From Paenibacillus sp. GM2 (GTDB taxonomy: Bacteria > Bacillota > Bacilli > Paenibacillales > Paenibacillaceae): 64,000 nt of DNA. Both the position numbers and the translations under genes were made by a program. The notes below the pieces were generated by a model. It did no database searches, was not told where the DNA came from, and saw only the letters and a program-made list of their open reading frames with translations. Of the stretch, positions 17,277 through 27,635 are shown piece by piece. The DNA lies in NCBI RefSeq assembly GCF_900069005.2, contig NZ_LN831279.1:518305-582304 (forward strand), given 5' to 3'. The stretch's first letter is position 1. Every line of letters starts with the position of its first letter.

Positions 17277-17306
17277 TTGACTCTGGATGTAAAGTGATCA
17301 TATAAT
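17277..17306 (+). promoter_or_regulatory. SigmaA-type promoter of the ilv-leu operon
   Basis: TTGACT at 17277-17282, 18 bases, TATAAT at 17301-17306, about 30 bases before the T-box fold begins. Confidence 0.8.
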
Positions 17307-17334
17307 GTTTCTAAACATTTTCATGACAAAATAT

Positions 17335-17678
17335 TGAATCGGCGATGAAGAGGACGAAGGTTTAGGGGCTCTTTGCTCAGAGAGTGGATGGATTTGCTGA
17401 GACCACCACCAATATCCCTTAAATGCGAGCTCACCTCGGAGCTGTTTTCCTGAAAGGCTAGCGGACTTATCCTAGGTAAAGTCCAGTCGAAACTTATTAG
17501 GGAAAATCGTCAGGTCTGCGTTAGAGACCACAGGTAAGCGCGAGAAGCAAAAGATCGCGAATACTTGTCAAGGCTTGATACTGTGAAGTGTCAGGTAAAA
17601 ATGGGTGGTACCACGGAAGCGATAACCTTTCGTCCCTCGGAATAGGAGACTATTCCGGCGGATGGAAGGTTTTTTTGT
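17335..17678 (+). ncRNA. T-box leader, leucine specifier, controlling ilvB-ilvN-ilvC-leuA
   Basis: Stem I carries the AG-bulge/distal-loop signature CAGAGAGTGGATGG. The specifier is read as CTC (17430-17432, in GCGAGCTCACCTCGGAG), a Leu codon. The antiterminator T-box AGGGTGGTACCACGG-like core is at 17603-17616. The competing terminator is AACCTTTCGTCC...GGATGGAAGGTT with seven T (17624-17677). Uncharged tRNA-Leu should stabilise the antiterminator and switch on branched-chain amino acid synthesis. Confidence 0.93.
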
Positions 17679-17734
17679 TGTATATCAAACTGAATAATCA
17701 AGAGATGATTTAAATCTTGGAAGGAGGATGACTG

Positions 17735-19480
17735 ATGAGCGCGCAAATTCCAGCAGTGCGGTCTACAGAACAATTACGTGAGAAATGGATGAAACCGGAA
17801 GTCATTTCAGGTTCGGAAATTTTGCTTCGCAGTTTGCTTTTGGAAGGTGTCGAATGTGTCTTTGGTTATCCGGGGGGCGCGGTCCTGTACATTTATGACG
17901 CGATGTACGGATTTGATGATTTCCACCACCTGTTAACCAGACATGAACAAGGAGCGATTCATGCGGCAGATGGTTACGCACGCGCCAGCGGTAAAGTAGG
18001 AGTTTGCATCGCGACCTCCGGACCAGGAGCAACCAATACAGTAACAGGAATCGCCACGGCCTATATGGATTCAGTTCCACTGGTGGTGATTACCGGCAAC
18101 GTGGCAACGAGCCTGATTGGCACCGATGCTTTCCAGGAAGCGGATATTACGGGCATCACGATGCCGATTACGAAGCACAGTTACTTGGTTAGAGATGCAG
18201 AGGATTTACCACGGGTTATCCACGAAGCATTTCACATCGCTAACACCGGGCGGAAAGGCCCTGTACTGATCGATATTCCGAAGGATGTCTCAGCGCAGAA
18301 AGTAAGATTTGAGCCCGAACAATCGGTTGACCTGCGCGGCTACCATCCGACGGTTGTGCCGAATCGCCTGCAGCTTGATAAGCTGGTGGCAGCGATCTCC
18401 GAAGCGGAGCGGCCGGTGATTCTGGCTGGCGGAGGTGTCATCTATTCCGGAGGACACGAAGGATTGCTCGAATTCGCCAACCGTTCAGGCATTCCGATCA
18501 CGACGACATTGCTCGGACTAGGCGCTTTCCCAAGCGGACATGATCTGTGGATGGGAATGCCGGGAATGCATGGTACTTATACCGCAAATCAGGCGATCCA
18601 GCAATCGGACTTGCTGATCAGCATCGGAGCAAGATTCGATGACCGTGTCACGGGGCGTCTCAACGGGTTCGCACCGCATGCCAAGATCGTTCACATCGAT
18701 ATTGATCCGGCGGAGATCGGCAAGAACGTCAAGACGGATATCCCGATTGTCGGTGATGTGAAGACCGTGCTTGAAATGCTGAATCCGATGGTAGGATACA
18801 GCAGCAAGGCTGATGCCTGGAGAGCACAGATTAGCAGATGGAAGCAAGAGAAGCCGTTCAAGTATAAAGATTCCGAAGAGATGCTGAAGCCGCAATGGGT
18901 AATTGAATTGTTGAATGATACGACCCATGGCGAAGCGATTGTTACGACGGATGTAGGTCAGCATCAAATGTGGACCGCTCAGTATTATAAATTCAACCAG
19001 CCTCGCTCATTCATCACTTCCGGCGGACTTGGCACGATGGGCTTCGGCTTCCCGGCAGCGATTGGCGCGCAGATGGCTCATCCCGATCGACTGGTTATCT
19101 CCATCAACGGCGATGGCGGAATGCAGATGTGTGCGCAGGAGCTAGCGATCTGTGCCATCAACAAAATTCCAGTGAAGATTGTAGTCATTAACAACCAGGT
19201 TCTCGGAATGGTAAGGCAGTGGCAGGAATTGATCTACGAAAACCGCTACAGCCATATCGATCTCGCCGGCAGTCCGGATTTTGTGAAGCTGGCAGAAGCT
19301 TATGGAGTTAAGGGGCTTAGAGCTACCGGCAAGGAAGAAGCGGAGCGTGCTTGGCAAGAAGCGCTTGATACCGATGGACCGGTGCTGGTGGAATTCGTGG
19401 TTCATAAGGGAGAGAACGTATATCCGATGGTTCCTCAAGGTTCCACCATTGATCAAATGCTGATGGGGGACTGTGAGTGA
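17735..19480 (+). CDS. ilvB: Acetolactate synthase, large (catalytic) subunit
   Basis: 581 residues. It condenses two pyruvates, or pyruvate with 2-ketobutyrate, in Ile/Val/Leu synthesis, using ThDP, Mg and FAD. The N-domain has VFGYPGGAVLYIYDAM and the catalytic Glu in TRHEQGAIHAADGYAR. The C-domain has the ThDP motif INGDGGMQMCAQELAICAIN. About 20 extra residues precede the usual start (EVISGSEILLRSL). GGAAGGAGGATGACTG precedes ATG 17735. First gene behind the Leu T-box; it overlaps ilvN. Confidence 0.97.
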   Translation: MSAQIPAVRSTEQLREKWMKPEVISGSEILLRSLLLEGVECVFGYPGGAVLYIYDAMYGFDDFHHLLTRHEQGAIHAADGYARASGKVGVCIATSGPGATNTVTGIATAYMDSVPLVVITGNVATSLIGTDAFQEADITGITMPITKHSYLVRDAEDLPRVIHEAFHIANTGRKGPVLIDIPKDVSAQKVRFEPEQSVDLRGYHPTVVPNRLQLDKLVAAISEAERPVILAGGGVIYSGGHEGLLEFANRSGIPITTTLLGLGAFPSGHDLWMGMPGMHGTYTANQAIQQSDLLISIGARFDDRVTGRLNGFAPHAKIVHIDIDPAEIGKNVKTDIPIVGDVKTVLEMLNPMVGYSSKADAWRAQISRWKQEKPFKYKDSEEMLKPQWVIELLNDTTHGEAIVTTDVGQHQMWTAQYYKFNQPRSFITSGGLGTMGFGFPAAIGAQMAHPDRLVISINGDGGMQMCAQELAICAINKIPVKIVVINNQVLGMVRQWQELIYENRYSHIDLAGSPDFVKLAEAYGVKGLRATGKEEAERAWQEALDTDGPVLVEFVVHKGENVYPMVPQGSTIDQMLMGDCE

Positions 19481-19959
19481 TGATGAAGAACCATGTTATT
19501 GCCGTATTAGTGAATGACCAGCCAGGTGTTCTGCAGCGTGTGTCCGGCTTGTTCGGACGCCGCGGCTACAACATCGAGAGTATTACGGTGGGTCAGTCGG
19601 AGGAGCCGGGATTGTCCCGGATGGTCATTGTTACTGAAGGGGATGACACGACGCTGGAGCAGATTGAGAAGCAGCTCTACAAGCTCATCGATGTCATCAA
19701 GGTCGTTAATTTGAGTGCCAACCCGATGGTATCCAGAGAATTGGCGCTGATTAAAGTGAAGGCAGAGCCGGCGGAACGCCCGGAAATCATGGGCGTCGTG
19801 GAGACATTCCGCGCCGCAGTTGTAGATATCGGTGCCGGAAGCATGATGGTTCAGGTCATTGGCGATACCGAGAAGATCGACGCGATGATCGAGCTGCTCC
19901 ATCCTTACGGGATCCGCGAGTTGTCGCGAACCGGCGTAACCGCAATGACGCGCGGTTAA
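19480..19959 (+). CDS. ilvN: Acetolactate synthase, small (regulatory) subunit
   Basis: 159 residues from ATG 19480, overlapping the ilvB stop (ATGA-type coupling); GTG 19477 and ATG 19483 are alternatives. The N-terminal ACT domain (HVIAVLVNDQPGVLQRVSGLFGRRGYNIESI) binds valine for feedback inhibition. The C-terminal half (ALIKVKAEPAERPEI to the end) completes the IlvH/IlvN fold. It activates and regulates the large subunit in a hetero-oligomer. Also known as ilvH. Confidence 0.96.
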   Translation: MMKNHVIAVLVNDQPGVLQRVSGLFGRRGYNIESITVGQSEEPGLSRMVIVTEGDDTTLEQIEKQLYKLIDVIKVVNLSANPMVSRELALIKVKAEPAERPEIMGVVETFRAAVVDIGAGSMMVQVIGDTEKIDAMIELLHPYGIRELSRTGVTAMTRG

Positions 19960-19995
19960 TCATTTAGATTCATAGCACGCAATACCTTCCGTTCC

Positions 19996-21136
<1,141 letters not shown>

Positions 21137-21267
21137 TATCTTTCCCGTTATACATTTCATCGAGCGTCATATGTATGTAGCGTAATGACGTTGTCTTTCA
21201 AATGTGAATTCAAAGGGTCCGAAATGGACCTGTTGAATCACTTCTCTTCGGAGCTAAAGTATCCATC

Positions 21268-21313
21268 CCCCCAATGCGGCCGTGCCCTTCGCGTGTGCCG
21301 CATTGGGTTTTAT
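21268..21313 (+). terminator. Terminator/attenuator between ilvC and leuA
   Basis: CCCAATGCGGC (21270-21280) pairs with GCCGCATTGGG (21297-21307), followed by TTTTATT. It would end much of the ilv transcript before leuA or set a lower level for it. Confidence 0.85.
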
Positions 21314-21342
21314 TAGGTAGTTTGTACAGGAGGTGTGCATAA

Positions 21343-22866
21343 GTGCGCAAAATTTATATGTTTGATACAACACTGCGGGATGGAGAACAATCCCCGGGCG
21401 TGAATCTGAATACCCGTGAGAAGTTGGAAATCGCCTATCAGTTGGAGAAGCTGGGCATTGATCGGATCGAGGCGGGCTTTCCGGCCGCTTCGCCGGGAGA
21501 CTTGGCAGCGGTAAATGCGGTCGCCAGAGCTATCAAGAACTCAACGATTATCGGTTTGTCCCGCTCGCGGACCCAGGACATCGATGCGGTAAGAGAAGCG
21601 CTGCAGGGGGCGGAAGATCCTTGCATTCATATTTTCCTGGCTACTAGTCCGATCCATCGTAAATACAAGCTGAAGATGGAGAAGGAGCAGGTGTTGGAGA
21701 CGGCTCAGGCTGCGCTCAGATATGCGCGTCAGTATTTCTCCAAGATCGAGTTCTCTTGCGAGGATGCCGGTCGTACGGAGATTGACTTCCTGTGCGAAAT
21801 GACGGCGATGGCAATCCGCGAAGGAGCATCGGTTGTAAATATCCCGGATACGGTGGGATATCTATATCCCTATGAATACGGAAATATCTTCAAAACCCTG
21901 AAAGAGAGAGTTCCCGGCATCGAGAAGATCCAATTGAGCGCGCATTGCCATGACGATCTGGGAATGGCAACTGCGAATTCGTTGGCCGCAATTCTCGGCG
22001 GGGCCGATCAGATCGAGGGAACGATCAACGGGATTGGCGAACGAGCAGGCAATACCGCACTGGAAGAAGTAGCGATGGCACTGGAGACGCGCAGTGAGTT
22101 CTTCGGAGCCAAGACATCGCTTGAACTGTCGGAGATTGCTCGCACGAGCAGTCTGATTAGCCGGTTGACAGGCATGGTTGTGCCGGGGAACAAAGCGATT
22201 GTTGGCGCAAACGCTTTTGCACATGAGTCGGGGATTCATCAGGATGGCATGCTGAAGGAGAAGACGACCTATGAGATCATGTCTCCGGAGACAATCGGCC
22301 TGAAGGAGAGCAAGCTGGTGCTTGGCAAGCATTCCGGACGCCATGCTTTCCGCGAAAGATTGATCGAGCTTGGCTACAAACTGAATGATGAGAGATTGAA
22401 CGAAGCCTTTGCTAAATTCAAGGTGTTGGCTGATAAGAAGAAGGATGTTACCGATCAGGACTTGCATGCTCTGCTGCAAGAGAAGCTGGTGGACACACCG
22501 GAAGCTTATCAATTGCAAGCGATCTATGTGTCCTATGGCAATGAGTCAACCCCATCCGCCAAGGTCCGCATTCTGACAGCCGATGGCAACACGCTGGAAT
22601 GGGAAGCGGAAGGCAACGGCTCGGTAGACGCTATCTATAATGCGATCGATCAGGCTACCGGAGAGACGGTGACGTTGTCCGATTACACGATCAAATCGAT
22701 CAGCTATGGCAAGGATGCTCAAGGGGAGGTTCACGTCGTAATGACGCAAGACGAACTCACTGTACAGGGCCGGGGCGTAAGCACGGATATCCTGGAAGCA
22801 AGTGCCCGGGCTTATGTTGATGCATTGAATCGACTGATCGAGAAGAAGACGATACAGAAGTTATAG
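21343..22866 (+). CDS. leuA: 2-isopropylmalate synthase
   Basis: 507 residues from GTG 21343 with AGGAGGTG 7 bases upstream. It condenses acetyl-CoA with 2-ketoisovalerate in leucine synthesis. The DRE-TIM barrel opens FDTTLRDGEQSPGVNL and has the metal-binding HCHDDLGMATANS. A linker with GKHSGRHAFRERL leads to the C-terminal LeuA allosteric domain (~390-500) for leucine feedback. It lies downstream of ilvC across an internal terminator; its usual partners leuBCD do not follow. Confidence 0.97.
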   Translation: MRKIYMFDTTLRDGEQSPGVNLNTREKLEIAYQLEKLGIDRIEAGFPAASPGDLAAVNAVARAIKNSTIIGLSRSRTQDIDAVREALQGAEDPCIHIFLATSPIHRKYKLKMEKEQVLETAQAALRYARQYFSKIEFSCEDAGRTEIDFLCEMTAMAIREGASVVNIPDTVGYLYPYEYGNIFKTLKERVPGIEKIQLSAHCHDDLGMATANSLAAILGGADQIEGTINGIGERAGNTALEEVAMALETRSEFFGAKTSLELSEIARTSSLISRLTGMVVPGNKAIVGANAFAHESGIHQDGMLKEKTTYEIMSPETIGLKESKLVLGKHSGRHAFRERLIELGYKLNDERLNEAFAKFKVLADKKKDVTDQDLHALLQEKLVDTPEAYQLQAIYVSYGNESTPSAKVRILTADGNTLEWEAEGNGSVDAIYNAIDQATGETVTLSDYTIKSISYGKDAQGEVHVVMTQDELTVQGRGVSTDILEASARAYVDALNRLIEKKTIQKL

Positions 22867-22876
22867 CAGGCTCAGG

Positions 22877-22911
22877 TGAAGAGTCCCAACGAAGAGTTGG
22901 GGCTCTTTTGT
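22877..22911 (+). terminator. Terminator of leuA
   Basis: AAGAGTCCCAAC, loop GAAGA, GTTGGGGCTCTT, then TTTG. Confidence 0.88.
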
Positions 22912-23006
22912 TTGCGTACATACCGGGAAATGATAATGTTTGGCGCATCTGTGCATTCTAAGAATGCCTAAAAGCGGCGAAAACGAGCGATAAAAGGAGA
23001 TAAGAA

Positions 23007-24116
23007 ATGACCAGTGCCAAATATGTGAAGTCGGTGACCTCGCCCAAAAAATTTATTATCGGAGAGGGCTTGCTTGCCTCAATAAACGACTACATGAAAA
23101 CTTTTGGTGATTCAGCTTATGTGATCTGCGATGAATTTATCCTGGAACGGGCGCAGGAGAAAGCGGGCAAATCGATCCGTAACGGGGACAATAAAGCCGT
23201 ATTTGAGAAGTTCAACTATCAGATCACGAAGCAGGAAATAGAACGGCACCGCGATCTGTCCCGCAAGGCAGGGGCCAATATCATTGTCGGCATCGGCGGA
23301 GGCAAGACACTGGATACGGCCAAGGCTGCGGCTTACTATGAGAAGCTGCCGGTCGTGATCTTCCCGACGATCGCATCTACTGATGCGCCATGTACAGCCC
23401 TGGCTGTAATCTACAAAGAAGATGGCTCCTTCGACGAATACTTATTCCTGCCAAGCAATCCGGATGTTGTCCTGGCCGATACGGGGATGCTGGCTGCGGC
23501 GCCTTCCCGCTTTTTTGCCGCCGGGATCGGTGATGCGCTGGCCACCTATTTCGAAGCGAGAGCCTGCTATCGCTCATTTGGTGACAATCTGGTGCTTATG
23601 AAGCCTTCCGCCACCGGGCTTGGAATTGCACGGCTTTGCTATGAATCATTATTAAAAAATGCGGTCGAAGCCAAAATCGCTGTGGATAATCATGTGGTGA
23701 CGCGTGCTGTTGAGGAGACGATCGAAGCTACGATTTACTTGAGCGGCGTAGGCGCGGAATCCGGGGGATTGGCCGCTGCGCATGCGATTCACAACGGGAT
23801 GACTGCCGTAGAATCATTGCACAAAGCGCAGCATGGGGAGAAAGTGACCTTTGGTCTGCTGACCCAGTTAGTACTGGAGAATGCGCCCCGCGAAGAATTG
23901 GAAACCGTAATTCATCTCATCAAGGCGGTTAACCTGCCGCTGACATTGAAGGACCTCGGCGTGGATAAGTTCGAGGAGAAGGAATGGCGTCAGGTGGCGA
24001 TCGATGCTTGTGCAGAGGGCGATACTATGGGAAATATGCCGTTTCCGGTCAGCCCGGATGATGTATACCAAGCGATCGTGACGGCGAACGCCATTGCTGA
24101 AGCCTATCATGATTAA
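23007..24116 (+). CDS. gldA: Glycerol dehydrogenase
   Basis: 369 residues. Iron-type alcohol dehydrogenase family member with the zinc-dependent GldA pattern; oxidises glycerol to dihydroxyacetone with NAD. The NAD-binding loop is GIGGGKTLDTAKAAA. Metal ligands are expected at Asp of AAGIGDALATYFEA and the histidines of AAAHAIHNGMTAVE and LHKAQHGEKVTFG. AAAAGGAG precedes the ATG. It has its own terminators on both sides, so it is a single-gene unit placed between leuA and leuB. No glycerol kinase or DHA kinase is near. Confidence 0.94.
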   Translation: MTSAKYVKSVTSPKKFIIGEGLLASINDYMKTFGDSAYVICDEFILERAQEKAGKSIRNGDNKAVFEKFNYQITKQEIERHRDLSRKAGANIIVGIGGGKTLDTAKAAAYYEKLPVVIFPTIASTDAPCTALAVIYKEDGSFDEYLFLPSNPDVVLADTGMLAAAPSRFFAAGIGDALATYFEARACYRSFGDNLVLMKPSATGLGIARLCYESLLKNAVEAKIAVDNHVVTRAVEETIEATIYLSGVGAESGGLAAAHAIHNGMTAVESLHKAQHGEKVTFGLLTQLVLENAPREELETVIHLIKAVNLPLTLKDLGVDKFEEKEWRQVAIDACAEGDTMGNMPFPVSPDDVYQAIVTANAIAEAYHD

Positions 24117-24134
24117 GGGACATAGCTGACAATA

Positions 24135-24184
24135 GCAAGGCAGGGGCTCTCGGAAATTTGAGGGAGAGATCCTCTGCCTTTTTT
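24135..24184 (+). terminator. Terminator of gldA
   Basis: AAGGCAGGGG arm pairs with the CCTCTGCCTT arm, followed by TTTTG. Confidence 0.85.
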
Positions 24185-24282
24185 GATATCAATGCTCAGG
24201 ATATGATACTGTAGCTATTACAGGTTAGTCATTGAGATGCACTGGAACAGTTTTTTGAAAAAAATGGACTGGGGGGACGGAC

Positions 24283-24885
24283 ATGGGAAATACCGATATT
24301 TTTGATGCGATGGCCAGTGGATACGATACGCCCGAAAGAATCAGAATCGCCAAAATCATATCCAATGCGGTTCGGGAATACATCGTGGACGGTAAAAATA
24401 AAAATGCGATCGATTTCGGATGTGGGACCGGACTTGTTGGAATGGATCTGCTGAATGAATTTCGTTCCGTGACCTTTTTGGATACCTCGCAAAATATGCT
24501 TAGACAGATCGAGCAAAAAATGGCTGAGGCCCAGATCCGTAATGCGGCTACGTTATGCTTTGATTTTGAAGCGGCATTTCGCTCGGATATTCGGGCTGAT
24601 TACGTTATTATGGCTCAGGTTTTGCTTCATATCAGCGATGTTGAGCCCGTGTTATCCAAGTTGTATGAGGTTCTTAATCCAGAAGGCCATTTGCTGATTA
24701 TTGATTTTGATAAAAATGAGGAGATTGCCTCGGACTTGGTTCATAACGGATTCGACCAAGAGCAGCTTATCCGTCAGATGCATCAAATAGGCTTCAAGGA
24801 GGTTGCAGCTAAAACCTTTTATACAGGGAGCCAAATATTTATGAATCAGGATGCGTCCTTGTTTATACTGAATGCCAAGAAATAA
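24283..24885 (+). CDS. Class I SAM-dependent methyltransferase
   Basis: 200 residues. Motif I is AIDFGCGTGLVGMDL, the acidic end of strand 2 is FLDTSQNML, and the motif IV region is YVIMAQVLLHI. Methyltransf_25/12-type small-molecule enzyme; substrate unknown. It opens MGNTDIFDAMASGYDTPERI, a common start in this group. A weak GGGGGGAC site precedes the ATG. Nothing around it suggests a pathway. Confidence 0.85.
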   Translation: MGNTDIFDAMASGYDTPERIRIAKIISNAVREYIVDGKNKNAIDFGCGTGLVGMDLLNEFRSVTFLDTSQNMLRQIEQKMAEAQIRNAATLCFDFEAAFRSDIRADYVIMAQVLLHISDVEPVLSKLYEVLNPEGHLLIIDFDKNEEIASDLVHNGFDQEQLIRQMHQIGFKEVAAKTFYTGSQIFMNQDASLFILNAKK

Positions 24886-24925
24886 TATCACCTGGTTAAG
24901 CCTTTAAACAGCTTATAGTTAAAAC

Positions 24926-24940
24926 CTATTAGTCTAATAG
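24926..24940. promoter_or_regulatory. Perfect 7-1-7 palindrome, possible operator before leuB
   Basis: CTATTAG-T-CTAATAG, ~90 bases upstream of leuB and 40 bases after the methyltransferase stop. Short symmetrical AT-rich sites of this size suit a dimeric repressor; no regulator can be named. Confidence 0.35.
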
Positions 24941-25028
24941 AATCTATATCTTGGTCTAGCCTCTCCGATTATGTTACAACAGAGTAAGGATGTTATTCGT
25001 GAAATGCTTGAGGAGAGGAAGATGGACC

Positions 25029-26105
25029 ATGGCTGACGTAAAAAAAATAGCCGTTATTGCCGGCGACGGAATCGGACCCGAAGTGGTTGCTGAAACAGAA
25101 AAAGTAATGAAACGTGCGGAGGAACTGTTTGGCTACCGCTTTGAAACCGAGCATGCCTTGTTCGGCGGGATTGCAATCGATGAGAAGGGGACACCGCTGC
25201 CTCAGGAGACGCTCGATATTTGCCGCAGTGCGGATGCGGTCTTGCTTGGAGCAGTTGGCGGACCGAAGTGGGATAACAATCCGAAGGAGCTTCGTCCAGA
25301 GACTGGGCTGCTCGGCATTCGTAAAGCGCTTGGTTTATTCTCCAATCTACGTCCGGCTGTGGTCTTCGACTGTCTGAAGGACGCTTCCACTTTGAAGCCG
25401 GAAGTATTGGAAGGTACGGATCTGATCGTGGTACGTGAATTAACAGGCGGTATTTATTTCGGTGAGAAGTTCCGCCGTGATACGGAGCAAGGACAGGAAG
25501 CGGTTGATACTTGCGCTTACAATGTGAGCGAAGTGGAGCGGATTGTGCGTCAGGCGTTCGAGATCGCCCAGAAGCGCCGCAAGAAGCTTGCTTCCGTGGA
25601 TAAGGCGAACGTGCTTGAGACTTCTCGTCTATGGCGAGAAGTAGTGATTCGGATCGCTCCGGAATATCCGGATGTTGAGCTGGAGCATGTATTGGTAGAC
25701 AACTGTGCCATGCAGCTGCTGCGCCGCCCGTCCAGCTTCGACGTTATTGTAACCGAGAATATGTTCGGGGATATTCTTAGTGATGAAGCGGCGATGTTGA
25801 CCGGATCCATCGGCATGTTGTCCTCCGCATCGCTGGGTGAAGGCAGCTTTGGTCTGTACGAGCCTGTCCATGGCTCTGCTCCGGATATTGCTGGCCAGAA
25901 TCTGGCGAATCCGATCGCAACGATCCTGTCGCTGGCTCTGATGTTCAGAATGACATTTGGTTATGCGGATGCTGCAGATTCGATCGAAAAGGCAGTATCT
26001 GATGTGCTTAATGCAGGACATCGTACCGGTGATATCGCTGTTGACAAGAGCAAGGCGATCGGCACGAAGGAGATGGGCGATCTTATCGTCGCAGCGATGA
26101 AATAA
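25029..26105 (+). CDS. leuB: 3-isopropylmalate dehydrogenase
   Basis: 358 residues from ATG 25029 ([14 protein letters not shown]), preceded by GAGGAGAGGAAG. Oxidative decarboxylation of 3-isopropylmalate with NAD. Motifs: [10 protein letters not shown], the substrate loop [33 protein letters not shown], the Mg-binding [27 protein letters not shown] stretch (here [10 protein letters not shown]), and the NAD-site [17 protein letters not shown]. It is not contiguous with leuA, and leuC and leuD are not in the window. Confidence 0.97.
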   Translation: MADVKKIAVIAGDGIGPEVVAETEKVMKRAEELFGYRFETEHALFGGIAIDEKGTPLPQETLDICRSADAVLLGAVGGPKWDNNPKELRPETGLLGIRKALGLFSNLRPAVVFDCLKDASTLKPEVLEGTDLIVVRELTGGIYFGEKFRRDTEQGQEAVDTCAYNVSEVERIVRQAFEIAQKRRKKLASVDKANVLETSRLWREVVIRIAPEYPDVELEHVLVDNCAMQLLRRPSSFDVIVTENMFGDILSDEAAMLTGSIGMLSSASLGEGSFGLYEPVHGSAPDIAGQNLANPIATILSLALMFRMTFGYADAADSIEKAVSDVLNAGHRTGDIAVDKSKAIGTKEMGDLIVAAMK

Positions 26106-26197
26106 TATAATTTTGTATGCATAGCATGAAAATAAGTAGTCCAACCTAAATAGAAGCGCCTTTGTTTCTAACCATTTGTTGAGGAGGAAATTTTCAG

Positions 26198-26746
26198 ATG
26201 GCAGAACGTTTGGTAGGCAGACCAGCTCCTGAATTCGATCTTGCGATTGTAAACGGAGACGGCCAGGAATTTGGACGCAAGAAGCTGTCCGATTATCGTG
26301 GCGAATGGCTGGTGTTCTTCTTCTATCCGTTGGACTTCACAGAGGTATGCCCGACTGAGATCATGGCGCTGAGTGAGGCTTACCCGCGGTTCAAGAAGCT
26401 CGATGCTGAAGTTCTTGGCTGTAGCGTAGACTCTGAGCATAGCCACAAAGCATGGATTAATACGCCGAAGGCCAGCAATGGTTTGGGACAGTTGAACTTC
26501 CCGCTTGCATCCGATATGACGAAGAGTGCAGCCCGTGATTACGGCGTACTCATCGAGGAAGAGGGCGTCGCTCTTCGCGGCCTGTTCATCATAGACCCGG
26601 AGGGCGAAGTGAGATACCAGGTCGTTAACCATAACCATGTCGGACGTAGTGTTGATGAGACCTTCCGCGTTCTTCAGGCTCTTCAATCCGGCGGTCTTTG
26701 CCCCGCAGATTGGAAACCTGGAGACAGGAATCTTCAGTCGAAGTGA
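26198..26746 (+). CDS. Typical 2-Cys peroxiredoxin (AhpC/TSA family)
   Basis: 182 residues. Reduces H2O2 and organic peroxides. The peroxidatic Cys is in FYPLDFTEVCPTE and the resolving Cys in GGLCPADWKPGD. It ends shortly after the resolving Cys without a YF-type tail, so it may be a robust, over-oxidation-resistant type. GAGGAGG precedes the ATG. Single gene with its own terminator; no ahpF follows, so a thioredoxin system probably supplies electrons. Confidence 0.94.
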   Translation: MAERLVGRPAPEFDLAIVNGDGQEFGRKKLSDYRGEWLVFFFYPLDFTEVCPTEIMALSEAYPRFKKLDAEVLGCSVDSEHSHKAWINTPKASNGLGQLNFPLASDMTKSAARDYGVLIEEEGVALRGLFIIDPEGEVRYQVVNHNHVGRSVDETFRVLQALQSGGLCPADWKPGDRNLQSK

Positions 26747-26749
26747 TAT

Positions 26750-26791
26750 TTGCAAGCCCTCTGCATGGTGTTCCATGCAGGGGGCTTTTTG
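26750..26791 (+). terminator. Terminator of the peroxiredoxin gene
   Basis: GCAAGCCCTCTGCATGG, loop TGTT, CCATGCAGGGGGC, then TTTTTG. Confidence 0.93.
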
Positions 26792-26877
26792 CCCACGGTA
26801 CGTCATTCGTTATAAATATTTGGTAATAATTTCGTGTGCTACAGAGGAATTACTCGCACCGTTCTCGAATAAATTAT

Positions 26878-26907
26878 TTGAAATCACATCTTGAAGGTGG
26901 ATATAAT
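26878..26907 (+). promoter_or_regulatory. SigmaA-type promoter of the Cys-rich protein gene
   Basis: TTGAAA at 26878-26883, 18 bases, TATAAT at 26902-26907; the ATG is at 26947. Confidence 0.6.
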
Positions 26908-26946
26908 ACTTGAGTGTGAACAAGGATCTGGAAAGGGTGACAGGGG

Positions 26947-27351
26947 ATGAGTTTTTGCTGCGGTGCTAGTATGCTTGGAACTAAGGGGACTTTGAAGCAT
27001 TATCGTACCCAGGTCCATAATGTTCCCTTGCTGTTCTGCCCGGTATGCCATCGGGTGGAAGTCCATTACAAAGTGGAGAATGAATATGAGATATTGGCGG
27101 AGTACGCACATGGGGATGGTGTCTCAGAAATTGATTTTCAGGATTTCGTCATGGAGGATGAAGAATCGATCTTCTGCAATTGTGTGAACTGTGAGGAAGA
27201 GGACCCGCTTGATATCGTTCAGAGCCAAATTGATATGGCGCTTGATCTTTTGGCATTCTCGAAGCATATCGGCGATGACAAGTGGGAAAGAGAGCTTAAG
27301 AAGCGGTTAGCAGTCATGAGTCGACGCAGAACCAAATTGCTGCAGAAATAG
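26947..27351 (+). CDS. Cys-rich conserved hypothetical protein, probable zinc binder
   Basis: 134 residues. I do not recognise the family. Cysteines fall in three groups: FCCG at the start, CPVCHRVEVHY near residue 32, and CNCVNCEEED near 78, which could ligate one or two zinc ions. The middle is acidic (EIDFQDFVMEDEE) and the C-terminus basic and helical (WERELKKRLAVMSRRRTKLLQK). AGGGTGACAGGGG precedes the ATG. It stands alone with its own promoter. Confidence 0.6.
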   Translation: MSFCCGASMLGTKGTLKHYRTQVHNVPLLFCPVCHRVEVHYKVENEYEILAEYAHGDGVSEIDFQDFVMEDEESIFCNCVNCEEEDPLDIVQSQIDMALDLLAFSKHIGDDKWERELKKRLAVMSRRRTKLLQK

Positions 27352-27368
27352 ATTTCCATGTATTGTCA

Positions 27369-27397
27369 GTGACAAAGTGTATTTTTTCTGTGATAAT
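27369..27397 (+). promoter_or_regulatory. Probable promoter of codBA
   Basis: GTGACA at 27369-27374, 17 bases, GATAAT at 27392-27397, just upstream of the PyrR-type leader. Confidence 0.5.
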
Positions 27398-27414
27398 GTT
27401 TACAACTTTATATT

Positions 27415-27550
27415 GATACCTTTAAATCAGTCCCGTGAGACTGGCAAGGACAGCGGACCTTATGATCCAACAAGGCATTATTATGTCTATTTGGTTTGAT
27501 CATAAGTAGAAGAGGCGTATTGTCAGAAACGGCAATGCGTCTTTTTTATT
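27415..27550 (+). ncRNA. PyrR-type pyrimidine attenuator leader of codBA
   Basis: The PyrR-binding hairpin reads TTTAAATCAGTCCCGTGAGA then CTGGCAAGGA (27421-27450), matching the conserved loop GUGAGRCUGGCAAGG. A middle stem CTTATGATC/GATCATAAG spans 27460-27505. The terminator AGAGGCGTATTGTC...GGCAATGCGTCT with six T is at 27510-27548. In the known mechanism UMP-bound PyrR holds the anti-antiterminator and lets the terminator form, here switching off cytosine salvage when pyrimidines are plentiful. Confidence 0.82.
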
Positions 27551-27635
27551 GCAAACATTTTTTGCACGGTTCGATGCTCTCCAAGCATGTACAAGCATCA
27601 TGCGGTATCAATCATCATGTTATTTGGAGGCGGCT

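Noticed and set aside
17318..17332. CodY-box-like TTTTCATGACAAAA downstream of the ilv promoter
   Set aside because: Only one half fits the CodY consensus; too many mismatches to list as a site.
27549..27635. 29-codon N-terminal extension of CodB
   Set aside because: Overlaps the attenuator terminator; GGAGGCGG supports ATG 27636.
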